A stretch of DNA of 46,443 nt from the NCBI RefSeq assembly GCF_001418655.1, contig NZ_LIQZ01000196.1, positions 1 to 46,443 on the forward strand, in the 5' to 3' direction. Under the pieces are notes generated by a model, which saw nothing but the letters and a program-made list of their open reading frames with translations, was not told where the DNA came from and ran no database searches. Both the position numbers and the translations under genes were made by a program. Source of the DNA: Streptomyces phaeochromogenes (GTDB taxonomy: Bacteria; Actinomycetota; Actinomycetes; Streptomycetales; Streptomycetaceae). Positions 7,661 to 16,499 of the stretch are shown in pieces; the first letter of the stretch is position 1, and each line of letters starts with the position of its first letter.

Positions 7661-9298
7661 ATGCAGAACGCGCGAGCGGGGCAGGTCGCCGGGCCCGAGG
7701 ACCTCATCGATGTGGCCCGCCTGGTCACGGCGTACTACGCGCTGCACCCGGACCCGGCCGATCCCGGGCAGCGGGTGGCGTTCGGCACCTCGGGGCACCG
7801 CGGCTCGTCCCTCGCGGCGGCGTTCAACGAGGACCACATCGCGGCCACCAGCCAGGCCATCTGCGAGTACCGCACCGCCCAGGGCACCGACGGCCCCCTC
7901 TTCCTCGGTGCCGACACCCACGCCCTGTCCGAGCCGGCGCGGATCACGGCCCTGGAGGTGTTCGCCGCCAATGACGTGACCGTCCTCATCGACCAGACCG
8001 ACGGCTACACGCCCACCCCGGCCGTTTCACACGCCATCCTCACCCACAACCGCAACCGCACCTCCGGCCTCGCCGACGGCGTGGTGGTCACCCCCTCGCA
8101 CAACCCGCCCGCCGACGGCGGCTTCAAGTACAACCCGCCCAGCGGCGGCCCCGCCGGGTCCGAGGCAACCTCCTGGATCCAGGACCGCGCCAACGAGATC
8201 ATCACCGGCGGCCTGAAGGACGTACGGCGCATCCCCTACGCCCGTGCCCTCGCCGCACCCGGCACCGGCCGCCACGACTTCCTCGGAACCTATGTGGCCG
8301 ACCTGCCGAACGTGCTGGACCTGGACGCGATCCGGTCCGCCGGAGTGCGCATCGGCGCCGATCCGCTGGGCGGGGCTTCCGTGGCCTACTGGGGCCGGAT
8401 CGCCGACGAGCACCGGCTCGACCTCACGGTGGTGAACCCGCTCACCGATCCCACCTGGCGTTTCATGACGCTGGACTGGGACGGCAAGATCCGCATGGAC
8501 TGCTCCTCGCCGTACGCCATGGCCTCACTCATCGAGCAGCGTGACCGGTTCGACATCGCCACCGGCAACGACGCCGACGCCGACCGGCACGGCATCGTCA
8601 CGCCGGACGGCCTGATGAACCCCAACCACTATCTGGCCGTGGCGATCTCCTACCTGTTCTCGCACCGGGAGCAGTGGCCCGCGGGCGCCGGGATCGGCAA
8701 GACCCTGGTGTCGTCCAGCATGATCGACCGGGTCGCGGCGGACGTCGGCCGGCAGCTGGTCGAAGTCCCCGTCGGATTCAAGTGGTTCGTGGAGGGCCTG
8801 TCCGACGGCACGCTCGGCTTCGGCGGCGAGGAGTCGGCGGGCGCGTCCTTCCTGCGCCGCGACGGCTCGGTGTGGACCACCGACAAGGACGGCATCATCC
8901 TGGCCCTGCTCGCCTCCGAGATCACGGCGGTCACGGGCAAGACCCCGTCGCAGCACTACGCCCAGCTCACCGACCGCTTCGGCGCCCCCGCCTACGCGCG
9001 CGTCGACGCCCCGGCCTCCCGCGAGGAGAAGGCGCTGCTCGCCAAGCTGTCCCCGCGCCAGGTCACCGCCGACACCCTCGCCGGCGAGCCGGTCACCACG
9101 GTGCTCACCGAGGCCCCCGGCAACGGCGCCGCCCTCGGCGGTATCAAGGTCGCCACCGCCAACGCCTGGTTCGCGGCCCGCCCTTCGGGCACCGAGGACG
9201 TCTACAAGATCTACGGCGAGTCCTTCCTCGGCCCGGACCACCTGCGCCAGGTCCAGGACGAGGCCAGGTCCGTGGTGCTGGCGGCGTTGAGCGCCTGA
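7661..9298 (+). CDS. pgm: Phosphoglucomutase (alpha-D-glucose phosphate-specific)
   Basis: This 545-aa enzyme interconverts glucose-1-phosphate and glucose-6-phosphate, linking glycogen/trehalose and cell-wall sugar supply to glycolysis. The phosphoserine loop is VVVTPSHNPP with Ser146. The magnesium-binding motif is GNDADADRHG, the sugar-binding loop is GEESAG, and the phosphate-binding loop near the C-terminus is RPSGTED. An upstream open frame extends to 6623, but the ATG at 7661 has a good ribosome binding site and begins the family homology. The length is normal. The gene appears to be chromosomal and not part of the island that begins 350 bp downstream. Confidence 0.96.
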   Translation: MQNARAGQVAGPEDLIDVARLVTAYYALHPDPADPGQRVAFGTSGHRGSSLAAAFNEDHIAATSQAICEYRTAQGTDGPLFLGADTHALSEPARITALEVFAANDVTVLIDQTDGYTPTPAVSHAILTHNRNRTSGLADGVVVTPSHNPPADGGFKYNPPSGGPAGSEATSWIQDRANEIITGGLKDVRRIPYARALAAPGTGRHDFLGTYVADLPNVLDLDAIRSAGVRIGADPLGGASVAYWGRIADEHRLDLTVVNPLTDPTWRFMTLDWDGKIRMDCSSPYAMASLIEQRDRFDIATGNDADADRHGIVTPDGLMNPNHYLAVAISYLFSHREQWPAGAGIGKTLVSSSMIDRVAADVGRQLVEVPVGFKWFVEGLSDGTLGFGGEESAGASFLRRDGSVWTTDKDGIILALLASEITAVTGKTPSQHYAQLTDRFGAPAYARVDAPASREEKALLAKLSPRQVTADTLAGEPVTTVLTEAPGNGAALGGIKVATANAWFAARPSGTEDVYKIYGESFLGPDHLRQVQDEARSVVLAALSA

Positions 9299-9650
9299 CG
9301 TGGACAAGCGCGTCGTCATGACGGAAGTGCCCCGTCATGACGGAAGCGTCGTCATGACGACACGTGTCGCCGCCTGGCCGCGATCGGGGTGACGAAGCGA
9401 TGAGGACCGGGGGCAGCCTCGCCGCCGCCGAACGTCAGGCCGAGGCCACGTGGACGGCGGGCGAGCGTCAGGCCGCGGCTGCCTGGGAGGCCGCCCAGCC
9501 GCCAACAGGCGACCGCCGCCTGGGACTCCGGACAACTCCAGTTGTGGGCCGCCCCCAGGGGTCTGGCTCGGGCAGATGCGCACGAGCATCTGCCGTCCGC
9601 TGCGGCTGATCCACACTCCGCCGGTAACTGAGCGGGCCCCCACGGGTGTT
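9299..9650. promoter_or_regulatory. Gene-free stretch with three copies of the palindrome CGTCATGACG
   Basis: Immediately after pgm the perfect 10-bp palindrome CGTCATGACG occurs three times: 9314-9323, 9333-9342 and 9350-9359, with starts 19 and 17 bp apart. The third copy extends to a 14-bp palindrome (9348-9361). This may be an operator array or a repeat scar. No gene with convincing coding signature lies in the rest of the stretch. Confidence 0.5.
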
Positions 9651-9688
9651 GGGGGGACTCGATCCACGGCCGACGGATCATGAGCCCC
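9651..9688. repeat. Degenerate tRNA 3'-half copy, putative left attachment-site relic
   Basis: The segment matches the 3' half of the tRNA gene at 32710-32783 in the same orientation, with about four differences over 38 bases; the best part is ACGGCCGACGGATCATGAG. The bases that follow (to about 9745) weakly resemble those following the second tRNA-half copy at 25035-25080, including a shared CTTGACG. It is best read as an old attL of an integrative element inserted at the tRNA locus. Confidence 0.55.
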
Positions 9689-9764
9689 TCGGGGACCTTG
9701 CCGGCCTTGGCGGGTCTTGGCCAGCCTCGCCAATGGTGCTTGACGGGGCCCTGGAGAAGCCCCG

Positions 9765-10735
9765 TCACCGCAGGTCGCTGGGCACTTCTTCGTTTCCGGA
9801 CAAGCTGTCCACCGGTGTCGGGCCGGTGAAGCCGGGCCCAGGTCGCGGCCCGCTCGGTGGCAGGCGCCGCAGCAGCAACGGGGTCACCCGCCGATAGGCC
9901 GCGGGATTGACCGCGCCCAGCCAGTGCGAGGCCCGTACCGTGGCGCCGATGTTCAGATCGAGGTCGGCGAGCACCTCGTCGACGTTGTGCATCGCGAACG
10001 GGATGATCTTGGTGCTGCGGCAGTGATGCGTGTCCGTGGCCTCGTCCATGAACGCCGGCTGCTCGACGACGGCCCGACGCATGGCCTCGGGGCCGGGCAG
10101 CGCCACTGCCTCCGCGAGGTCGGCCGCGATCCAGAGGGCCGCCATCTCGGCGTTGAGCGGGCTGAAGAACGAGGAGTTGTAGCCGTTGAAGTAGAGCCCG
10201 GGAACGCCGAGGGGCAGGATCTGCCGGTAGAGCATGAAGTTGCCGCGCCCGTCGAGCAGTTGGCGCCGCGTCTCGGCGGGCAGGAACGGCACGCCCTGGG
10301 TGAAGCCGGTGGCGCAGAGCACCAGGTCGGCGCGGAGCGTGCTGCCGTCGCTCAGCTCGGCCGCGGGACCGCCGTGCCCGCCGAGCAGCCGCGTGATGGT
10401 CCGGTCGCGGTGGACGGTGATGCTCCCGTCCGCGACGCCCTCGAAGAAGCCCTCTCTCGCAAGGCCGATGGCCCCGCGGACGATGTCCTCCATGTGGCCG
10501 GCCGGAACCAGGCCGAGCTTCACGAGGCCGAACTGCCGTACCGAGACAGATCCGATGGAGTTGATCATCCGGCGGCGCAGGCCGTTGCCCGGGCCGTGCA
10601 GGAACTTCTCGAAACCGCGCAGTCGCAGACAGCAGAAGAGTCCTTCGCCCAGCCTGGTGAGCAGCAGCTTGAAGTTGAGGAAACCGGCGATCTTGCGCGG
10701 TACCTTCCACAGCAGCTGACGGGCGATTGCCGAGT
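9765..10735 (-). pseudogene. N-terminally truncated flavin-containing monooxygenase
   Basis: The frame encodes the C-terminal two thirds of an FMO / Baeyer-Villiger-type NAD(P)H-dependent monooxygenase. Homology-like sequence begins at WKVPRKIAGFLNF just after an in-frame stop near 10735. It continues through RRRMINSIGSVSVRQFGLVKLGL, the LVLCATGFTQ motif and a Tyr/Asn-rich segment. The N-terminal FAD-binding GxGxxG and the FMO fingerprint are missing. An ATG at 10568 could start a 267-aa fragment, but without the FAD site it would be inactive. It lies at the very edge of the island, so truncation by insertion or deletion is likely. Confidence 0.75.
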
Positions 10736-10980
10736 GTCAGCTCCCCGCCGGTCATGCGGTGCGCCAGGCCGATGTGGTCGCCCCGGTCAGCCGACGCGGT
10801 ATCACCGCGGTCATCGCCCAGTACACCCGCGACTGCGAACTGCGGGGCAGATGCTCGTAGTAGGTTCCATTTCTCAGGTATCCGCAAGAGCGCGGTCCCC
10901 ACGCGACGCTCTAAGCCTGGCCTCAGGTTCATCGGGGACGATGAGCGGCAAAAACATCGACTGGAAGGGGGCGGGCCGGC
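10736..10980. other. Intergenic remnant before the two-component operon
   Basis: About 245 bp lie between the truncated monooxygenase and the response regulator. A short plus-strand frame around 10754-10861 has coding-like third-position bias but no start and no recognisable family, and is probably another scrap. The last part before the GTG at 10981 has a purine-rich stretch (GGAAGGGGGCGGG) serving as ribosome binding site. Confidence 0.4.
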
Positions 10981-11673
10981 GTGCGGATCATGATCGCGGA
11001 TGATGACGCGGCCATCCGTGGGTCGCTGGAGCGGGTGCTCCAGGTCGAGGGTTACGACACGAGCACCGTCGCCAACGGTCTCGCCGTGCTCGACGGGGTC
11101 GGTGGGGCCGGCGGTGACACGCTGGATCTGCTGCTCCTCGACGTGATGATGCCCCGCCTCGGCGGGTTGGAGACCTGCCGGCGGTTGCGGGCCGCGGGTC
11201 GGGATCTGCCGGTGCTGATGCTGACTGCCCGTGACCAGGTCTCCGACCGCGTCACGGGGCTGGACGCGGGCGCCGACGACTACCTGCCCAAGCCGTTCGC
11301 CACCGAGGAGTTGCTGGCCCGGGTGCGGGCCCTGCTGCGCCGGCGCACGCCGACCGACGAGGAGTCGCAGATCCTGTCGTTCGCCGACGTCCGGCTCGAT
11401 CCCGACAGGTTCGAGGCGTGGCGGGGCGGGCGGCCGCTGCGCCTGACCCGGACCGAGTTCTCCCTCCTGGAGGTCCTCGTGTGCAACGCGACCCGGGTCG
11501 TGACCCGCGACGCGCTGTTCGAGGCGATCTGGGGCTTCGGCATGAGCTCCACCGCCAACAACCTCCAGGTATACGTGAGCTACCTGCGCCGCAAGTTGGA
11601 GGCCGAGGGTGAGCCGCGATTGATCTACACGCTGCGCGGCCTGGGATACACGTTGCGGGAGACTCCTCCGTGA
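10981..11673 (+). CDS. OmpR/PhoB-family response regulator
   Basis: This 230-aa regulator has a receiver domain (residues 1 to about 115) and a winged-helix DNA-binding domain (about 130-225). The acidic pocket is Asp7-Asp8-Asp9, the phospho-acceptor is Asp54 in LLLLDVMMP, and the switch lysine is Lys104 in DDYLPKPF. The output domain shows LTRTEFSLLEVLV and YVSYLRRKLEAEGEPRLIYTLRGLGYTL. It overlaps the histidine kinase gene by 4 bp. The adjacent convergent MMPL transporter is a plausible target. Confidence 0.95.
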   Translation: MRIMIADDDAAIRGSLERVLQVEGYDTSTVANGLAVLDGVGGAGGDTLDLLLLDVMMPRLGGLETCRRLRAAGRDLPVLMLTARDQVSDRVTGLDAGADDYLPKPFATEELLARVRALLRRRTPTDEESQILSFADVRLDPDRFEAWRGGRPLRLTRTEFSLLEVLVCNATRVVTRDALFEAIWGFGMSSTANNLQVYVSYLRRKLEAEGEPRLIYTLRGLGYTLRETPP

Positions 11674-13121
11674 GCAGGCCCGCCGGCCGGGAACCGCGTC
11701 GGCTGACCCGGTGGTGGCGCCGGCGGTCCCTGCGGGCCAGGCTGACGGTGATCGCGGCGACGGCCATCGCGGTCAGCGTGTTCGCGGCCTTCCAGGTGGC
11801 CAGCGAGCTACTGGACTGGGAGCTGCAGGACACCGCCGAGAATCAGCTGCGCGCCGACTCCCGCGTCCTGGCGACGAACGCGGAGCGCGCCGGTCTGGCG
11901 CAGGTCCAGCTACCGCCGTATCCCGGATCCGGTCGGCTGGTGCGGGTCATCCTGCCCGACGGCTCGATCCGGACGCCGGCCGGCCAACCCGCGCTGCCCC
12001 CGGTCAGCGAGCACGCCGGGCGCGTGGCGCGGGGCGCGTCGGCCGACCTGATGGAGTCGAACGACAGCGACGACGACGGCTACGTCATCTACACGCTGCG
12101 GGCGGGCGACGGCGCGGTCCAGGTGGCCCACGTCGTCGACGACAGCCCGATCAACCAGTTCGGGTTCGGCATGCTGCTGATCGGGCTGCTCTGCGTGGTC
12201 GGCGGTGCCCTTGTCGGGCGGACCGTGGCGCGGACCGGGCTGGCACCGATCGACCGGCTGACCGCCGCCGCGGTACGTGTCGCGCACACCCGGGATCTCG
12301 ACGCCGACATCCCGGATGAGGGCGGTGGGGAGATCCGGCGGCTGATCCAGTCGATCAACGGCATGCTCGCCGCGCTCCGGGACTCACGGCTGGCCCAGCG
12401 GCTGCTCGCCGAGGACGCCGCCCACGAGCTCAAGACCCCGCTCACCAGCCTGCGCCTCAACGTCGAGCTGCTGATCCGGCTCGATCGGCGCGGCACCCTG
12501 GACAGCGCACTGCCGGCGGAGAGCCGGACCCGGCTGCTCAACGATCTCGGCGCCCAGGTGGACGAGTTGAGCACCCTTGTCGCCGAGCTGACCGACCTGG
12601 CGCGCGGTGACGTCAGCGACGAGAGCACCGAGGTGCTCGACCTCGCCGACGTCGTGGTGGCCGCCGTGATCCGGGCGCGTTCCCGCGTGCCCGACGTCGA
12701 GGTCGCGCTCGACGTGACCTCTGTGTGGGTGAGCGGGCGTCCCGCTGCGCTCGAGCGGGCGGTGCTCAACCTCATCGACAACGCCGGCAAGTGGTCCCCC
12801 GCGGACCAGCCGGTCCAGGTCCGGCTCCGTGCCGAGGGCGCGTCGGTGGTGCTCGAGGTGGACGACGCCGGGCCGGGCATCGACGCCGCCGACGTACCGC
12901 GGGTGTTCGACCGGTTCTACCGTGCCGACAGCGCCCGGGCGTTGCCGGGATCCGGTCTGGGGCTGTCGATCGTGCAGCGGGTCGTCGACGCCCACGGCGG
13001 CCGGGCCACCGTCGCCCGCTCCGCACGCGGTGGCGCGCTGCTTCGGATCGACCTTCCGGCCGCGGCCCCGCCCGCCCCGATCGCGCGGCTCACCGCCGGG
13101 GAGGACACCGCGGTGCGCTGA
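11670..13121 (+). CDS. Sensor histidine kinase of the two-component pair
   Basis: The 483-aa kinase has a first membrane segment (about 24-42), an extracytoplasmic sensor of about 120 residues rich in acidic side chains (SNDSDDDGYVIY), a second membrane segment (about 164-186), a HAMP linker, and a HisKA domain. The phosphorylated His252 is in AEDAAHELKTPLTS. The HATPase domain has the N box (LNLIDNAGKWSP), G1 (DDAGPGI), F box (FDRFYRAD) and G2 (GSGLGLSIV). The GTG start lies inside the end of the response-regulator gene. The signal is unknown. Confidence 0.94.
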   Translation: MSRPAGREPRRLTRWWRRRSLRARLTVIAATAIAVSVFAAFQVASELLDWELQDTAENQLRADSRVLATNAERAGLAQVQLPPYPGSGRLVRVILPDGSIRTPAGQPALPPVSEHAGRVARGASADLMESNDSDDDGYVIYTLRAGDGAVQVAHVVDDSPINQFGFGMLLIGLLCVVGGALVGRTVARTGLAPIDRLTAAAVRVAHTRDLDADIPDEGGGEIRRLIQSINGMLAALRDSRLAQRLLAEDAAHELKTPLTSLRLNVELLIRLDRRGTLDSALPAESRTRLLNDLGAQVDELSTLVAELTDLARGDVSDESTEVLDLADVVVAAVIRARSRVPDVEVALDVTSVWVSGRPAALERAVLNLIDNAGKWSPADQPVQVRLRAEGASVVLEVDDAGPGIDAADVPRVFDRFYRADSARALPGSGLGLSIVQRVVDAHGGRATVARSARGGALLRIDLPAAAPPAPIARLTAGEDTAVR

Positions 13122-13270
13122 CCCGCCCCGGCGGCGCGGCGCAGGACAAGGGACGGCGGCCCCCGGGCACGGCCCCGCGCGGCTCACCGTCGGAGCAGGA
13201 CACCGCGATGCGCCGACCCCAGCCCCGGCCGCACGGCGCAGGACCAAAGGGCGGCGACCGTCGGGCCCAT
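13083..13270. repeat. 94-bp imperfect tandem duplication at the kinase 3' end
   Basis: The last 39 bases of the kinase gene and the following 55 bases are repeated directly downstream (first unit from 13083, second from 13177). The match is clear at GCGCGGCTCACCG, AGGACACCGCG and GGCGCAGGAC. The second unit has drifted and would not extend the kinase, because the first unit keeps the stop codon. Confidence 0.75.
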
Positions 13271-13275
13271 GAAAA

Positions 13276-13313
13276 GAGATCCGGGACGGGCCTGGGTGCC
13301 CGTCCCGGATCTC
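13276..13313. terminator. Strong bidirectional hairpin terminator
   Basis: A perfect 16-bp stem (13276-13291 with 13298-13313, arm beginning GAGATCCGGGAC) has a 6-nt loop. It sits between the converging kinase and MMPL genes, 16 bp beyond the MMPL stop. It is preceded by an A-run on the plus strand, which serves as the U-tract for the minus-strand message. Confidence 0.88.
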
Positions 13314-13329
13314 GTCCGTGCCGCCGCGC

Positions 13330-15480
13330 TCACCGTTGCAGCGCGGGCTCCTCGTCGGCGGTGAGCGGCTGTTGACTGACCGGCAGCTCCGCCGCCGGCT
13401 GGGACAGCCGGCTCGGCCACCACATCCGCCGGCCGATCAGCAAGGTGAGGGCGGGCACCAGGACCGACCGCACCAGCAGGGCGTCGAGCAGCACGCCGAA
13501 GGCGACCAGGAATCCGACCTCGACCAGCATCACCAGCGGAAGTGTGGCGAGGACCGCGAACGTGGCCGCCAGGACCAGGCCTGCCGAGGTGATGACGCCA
13601 CCGGTGGCCGAGAGGGCTTTGAGCATGCCCTCTCTGGTGCCGAGACGCAGGGTCTCCTCCCGGGCCCGGCTGGCCAGGAAGATGTTGTAGTCGACGCCGA
13701 GCGCCACCAGGAACAGGAATGCCAGCAGCGGCACCGAAGAGTCGATGCCCTTGAACCCGAGAACCGTGTCGAAGAAGAACACGCTGCCACCGAAGGCCGC
13801 GGCGAATGAGATGACCACGGTGGTCATCAGGACCAGCGGGGCCAGGATCGCGCGCAGCAGCAGCCCGAGGATGATCAGGACGACGACGAGCACCAGCGGG
13901 ATCACCAGCTTCTCGTCGCGCACGGTGGTCACCTCGGTGTCGAGGTTCTCCGCACTCGGCCCGCCGACGATCGCCTCAGCCCCGCTCACCGCGTGCACGG
14001 CGGTGCGCACCCGCTTGATCGTGTCGTACTCCGCGGCGGTGTCCGGCGCGTCCTTCGGGGTCACGGAGATGGTGGCCCAGCCACCGCTGGTCTGCTCCGG
14101 GACGGCCTCGGCCACACCGGGAGTGTCCTTGACGACGTCGAGCACCCGCTCCTGGTGCGCCGGCCGCGTGAAGATCGTCATCGGCTGGCCGCCGAGCTCC
14201 GGGAAGTGCTGGCGGAGAACGGTGAAGCCGTTGACCGACTCCGGCGTGTTCAGGAACTGGTCCTGCTCCCGCAGGGCGCCGGTGTTGCCCGCCAGCCCGA
14301 GCGCGAGCACGCCGAGGACTCCGAGCGAGCCGAGCGTCGCCACCCACCGGCGGCGGCTGATGGCGGTGCCGAGCCGTCCCCACAGCCCCGGCTTCTCCTC
14401 CACGGCCGTGCTGAACCGCGGGATGGCCGGCCAGAAGATGCGCCTGCCGAGCACCACGAGCACCGCCGGGAACAGCGTCAGCATGGCCACCAGCGCGCAC
14501 AGGATGCCGGCCGCACCGATCGGGCCCAACCCGCTGGTGCTGTTCAGGTCCGCGACGAGCAGGCAGAGCAGGCCGGCGACCACGGTGGCCGCGGACGCGA
14601 CGATGGCCGGCGCCGCGCCGCGTAGCGCGTGGACCATCGCGACCCGGGCGTTCTCATGGTGGTGCAGTGCCTCCCGGTATCGAGCGATGAGCAACAGCGC
14701 GTAGTCCGTGCCGACGCCGAACACCAGGATCGTCAGCAGCGCCGAGTTCTGGTCGTTGACCACGATGCCGAAGCCCTTGACGAGCAGGTAGACGGTCCCC
14801 ATCGAGGTCAGTGCGGCCGCGCCGACAGCCACCAGCGGGATGATCCACAACACCGGGCTGCGGTAGGTGAGGATGAGCAGGAGCGTGACGACGATCATGG
14901 TGGTGAGGAGGACCTGCGTGTCGATGCCGTCGAAGACGGCATCCATGTCGCCGTCGATCGCGCCCGGGCCGGTCACGTCGAGTTCCAGGCCGGAGGGGCG
15001 GTCCTTCGCGGCATCACGTACCGGGCCGACGAGGTCCTCCGGTGGGCCGTAGGACGTGTTCACGTCGAGGGTGAACACCATCGCCTCGCGATCGGTGGAG
15101 CGGCTCATCGGTGAGCCCTCGTCGTCCTCGCCGGCCGCCGCCGTCCCCTTCGGCGGATACTGCTTGGTAAGGGTGTCGTAGTGGCGCTCGACCGTCGCGC
15201 GGTCGGCGTCGGTCATGCCGCCGTCGCGGTGGTACACGAAGACGAACGTGTTGTCCTCACCACCGGGGAGCTTGTCGTCCAGCGCCGCCACCTTGGTGGA
15301 CTCGGCACTGGCCGGCAGGGTGTCCACGGCGCTGTCGGTGGTGACCGAGCTCAACTTTCCGCTCAGCGGCACCATGCCCGCCGCCAGCACCAGCCACAAG
15401 CCAATCACCAACCATGGCACCCACCGGCCTGCCAACCGACCGGCCGGCGCTTCCCCGGACGGCGCTGCGTTGACTGCCAT
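13330..15480 (-). CDS. MMPL/RND-family membrane transporter
   Basis: The 716-aa protein has the MMPL layout: a first membrane helix (WVPWLVIGLWLVLAAGMVPLSG), a large extracytoplasmic loop (residues about 45-185), a block of helices with the RND-type motif FGVGTDYALLLIARYRE, a second loop (about 405-515), and a second helix block with FLVALGVDYNIFLASRAREE. These two motifs carry the Asp-Tyr pairs expected for proton coupling. It probably exports lipids or hydrophobic drugs. The ATG at 15480 follows AGGAGG by 8 nt; an earlier in-frame ATG lacks a ribosome binding site. It faces the two-component operon, which may control it. Confidence 0.93.
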   Translation of the reverse strand: MAVNAAPSGEAPAGRLAGRWVPWLVIGLWLVLAAGMVPLSGKLSSVTTDSAVDTLPASAESTKVAALDDKLPGGEDNTFVFVYHRDGGMTDADRATVERHYDTLTKQYPPKGTAAAGEDDEGSPMSRSTDREAMVFTLDVNTSYGPPEDLVGPVRDAAKDRPSGLELDVTGPGAIDGDMDAVFDGIDTQVLLTTMIVVTLLLILTYRSPVLWIIPLVAVGAAALTSMGTVYLLVKGFGIVVNDQNSALLTILVFGVGTDYALLLIARYREALHHHENARVAMVHALRGAAPAIVASAATVVAGLLCLLVADLNSTSGLGPIGAAGILCALVAMLTLFPAVLVVLGRRIFWPAIPRFSTAVEEKPGLWGRLGTAISRRRWVATLGSLGVLGVLALGLAGNTGALREQDQFLNTPESVNGFTVLRQHFPELGGQPMTIFTRPAHQERVLDVVKDTPGVAEAVPEQTSGGWATISVTPKDAPDTAAEYDTIKRVRTAVHAVSGAEAIVGGPSAENLDTEVTTVRDEKLVIPLVLVVVLIILGLLLRAILAPLVLMTTVVISFAAAFGGSVFFFDTVLGFKGIDSSVPLLAFLFLVALGVDYNIFLASRAREETLRLGTREGMLKALSATGGVITSAGLVLAATFAVLATLPLVMLVEVGFLVAFGVLLDALLVRSVLVPALTLLIGRRMWWPSRLSQPAAELPVSQQPLTADEEPALQR

Positions 15481-15544
15481 CACTAGCCTCCTACATACGG
15501 GTTGCATCGCTTATCTGGATGCCTACTTCCTAGTGAGCGAACCT

Positions 15545-15990
15545 GAGGCGACTGTTAATGCGGTGCTCAGGCCGGTTGGCCGGACCATGTGCCCGGCGCA
15601 CGCACCGGCGTGGTGGCGTCGAGGTCCTGCCCCGGTGGGCAAGGTCCGGGCGAGACAGCCGTGGGGCCGGATGAGCAGCGCGTCGGCGTCCACCCGGTCC
15701 GTGCGGGGGGGGGGACGGTGTTGACCCTTCCGGTCCACGAGGCCGCGGCGTCGCGGGCCTCCGCGCGGTCGACGAGGTCGAGCAGGAGCCCACGCCCCTC
15801 ACGCAGCAGGTCCGCCGACCGGGTCACCGCGGTGACGACGTCCGGGTCGGGCCGCTCCGGCGTCAACTTCATGTCCGGGCACAGGGTGCCGACGAGCCGG
15901 TGGCCGTCGCCGAGGTCGTACCGGACGTCCATGCCGGCAAGCATGTCGGCGACGCATCGGTGGGCGTCGTCGAGGGTCTTGGCGCAAGGT
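15545..15990 (-). pseudogene. C-terminal fragment of a FAD-dependent aromatic hydroxylase, frameshifted
   Basis: The minus strand encodes the thioredoxin-like C-terminal part of a PheA/TfdB-type flavoprotein hydroxylase: DVRYDLGDGHRLVGTLCPD, then LLREGRGLLLDLVD and WTGRVNTV. It then shifts into a second frame that reads DRVDADALLIRPHG. The shift lies in a run of ten G (15705-15714, plus strand); eight or eleven would restore the frame. The whole FAD-binding part is missing, because homology stops abruptly near 15990, exactly where the opposing DUF2568 fragment starts. It is a relic. Confidence 0.7.
15705..15714. repeat. Homopolymer run of ten G
   Basis: A G10 tract in the flavin hydroxylase fragment coincides with the point where the protein homology changes reading frame. 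It could be the inactivating slip or a sequencing homopolymer error. Confidence 0.85.
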
Positions 15991-16270
15991 CCCCTCTCCG
16001 TGGCGCTGGCTGCCGGCCGTCGCACTGCCCGTGGCCGTGGGCTGGGCGTGGGGTTCCTTCGCCGTGCCGGATGACCCGTCCCGTTCCGGCGAGAGCGATA
16101 TCCACACCCCCGGACCAGTGCGCCTGCTCCTCGAACTCACTGTGTTCTTCTGCGCGGTGGCCGCACGCAACTTCGCCGGCCTGCGCCGCGCGGCCCGCCG
16201 GCTCCTTGTGATCATGGTCGGCTACCAGGTCCTCGCCCACGACCGAATCGGCTGGCTGCTCAGCCACTGA
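15986..16270 (+). pseudogene. 3' part of a DUF2568 (YrdB-like) membrane protein gene
   Basis: The plus strand reads SPWRWLPAVALPVAVGWAWGSFAVPDD, then VRLLLELTVFFCAVAAR and ends VGYQVLAHDRIGWLLSH. This is the second half of small DUF2568 four-helix membrane proteins, which normally begin with two more helices. Homology starts near 15990, where the divergent hydroxylase fragment also ends. An internal GTG at 16031 could start 79 residues, but the first helices would be absent. Confidence 0.6.
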
Positions 16271-16415
16271 TCCGCCTCCGATACGTTCCCGCCGCTGGCC
16301 GGATGTGCGCCGGCGGAGCCATCCCTCCCACAGAGCCACACCCAACTTCGACTTCCTCAAGCGTGCCCGCAGGAGGGCCGACATCCCCGGAGTTCGGCCC
16401 GGCGGAGATGAGCGG

Positions 16416-16449
16416 CGGAGCTATCCCCGCGCACGCGGGGATAGCTCCG
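16416..16449. repeat. Perfect 34-nt palindrome resembling a type I-E CRISPR repeat
   Basis: The arms CGGAGCTATCCCCGCG and CGCGGGGATAGCTCCG (16 bp each) flank a CA loop. The core CCCCGCGCACGCGGGG is typical of actinobacterial type I-E CRISPR repeats, but only one good copy exists. A weak second match (about 18 of 29 positions) lies at roughly one repeat-plus-spacer distance, around 16483-16511. It could be a solitary or relic CRISPR unit or simply a terminator hairpin. No cas genes are nearby. Confidence 0.5.
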
Positions 16450-16499
16450 GCACCCACATCTGGGGACGGCACGGACATCGCGTCGGCCCCGCGCGGGCT

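Noticed and set aside
9364..9609. 81-codon plus-strand frame (AERQAEATWTAGERQAAAAW) after pgm
   Set aside because: Short low-complexity repeat-like peptide, no ribosome binding site or known family; could be a scrap, but not supportable as a gene.
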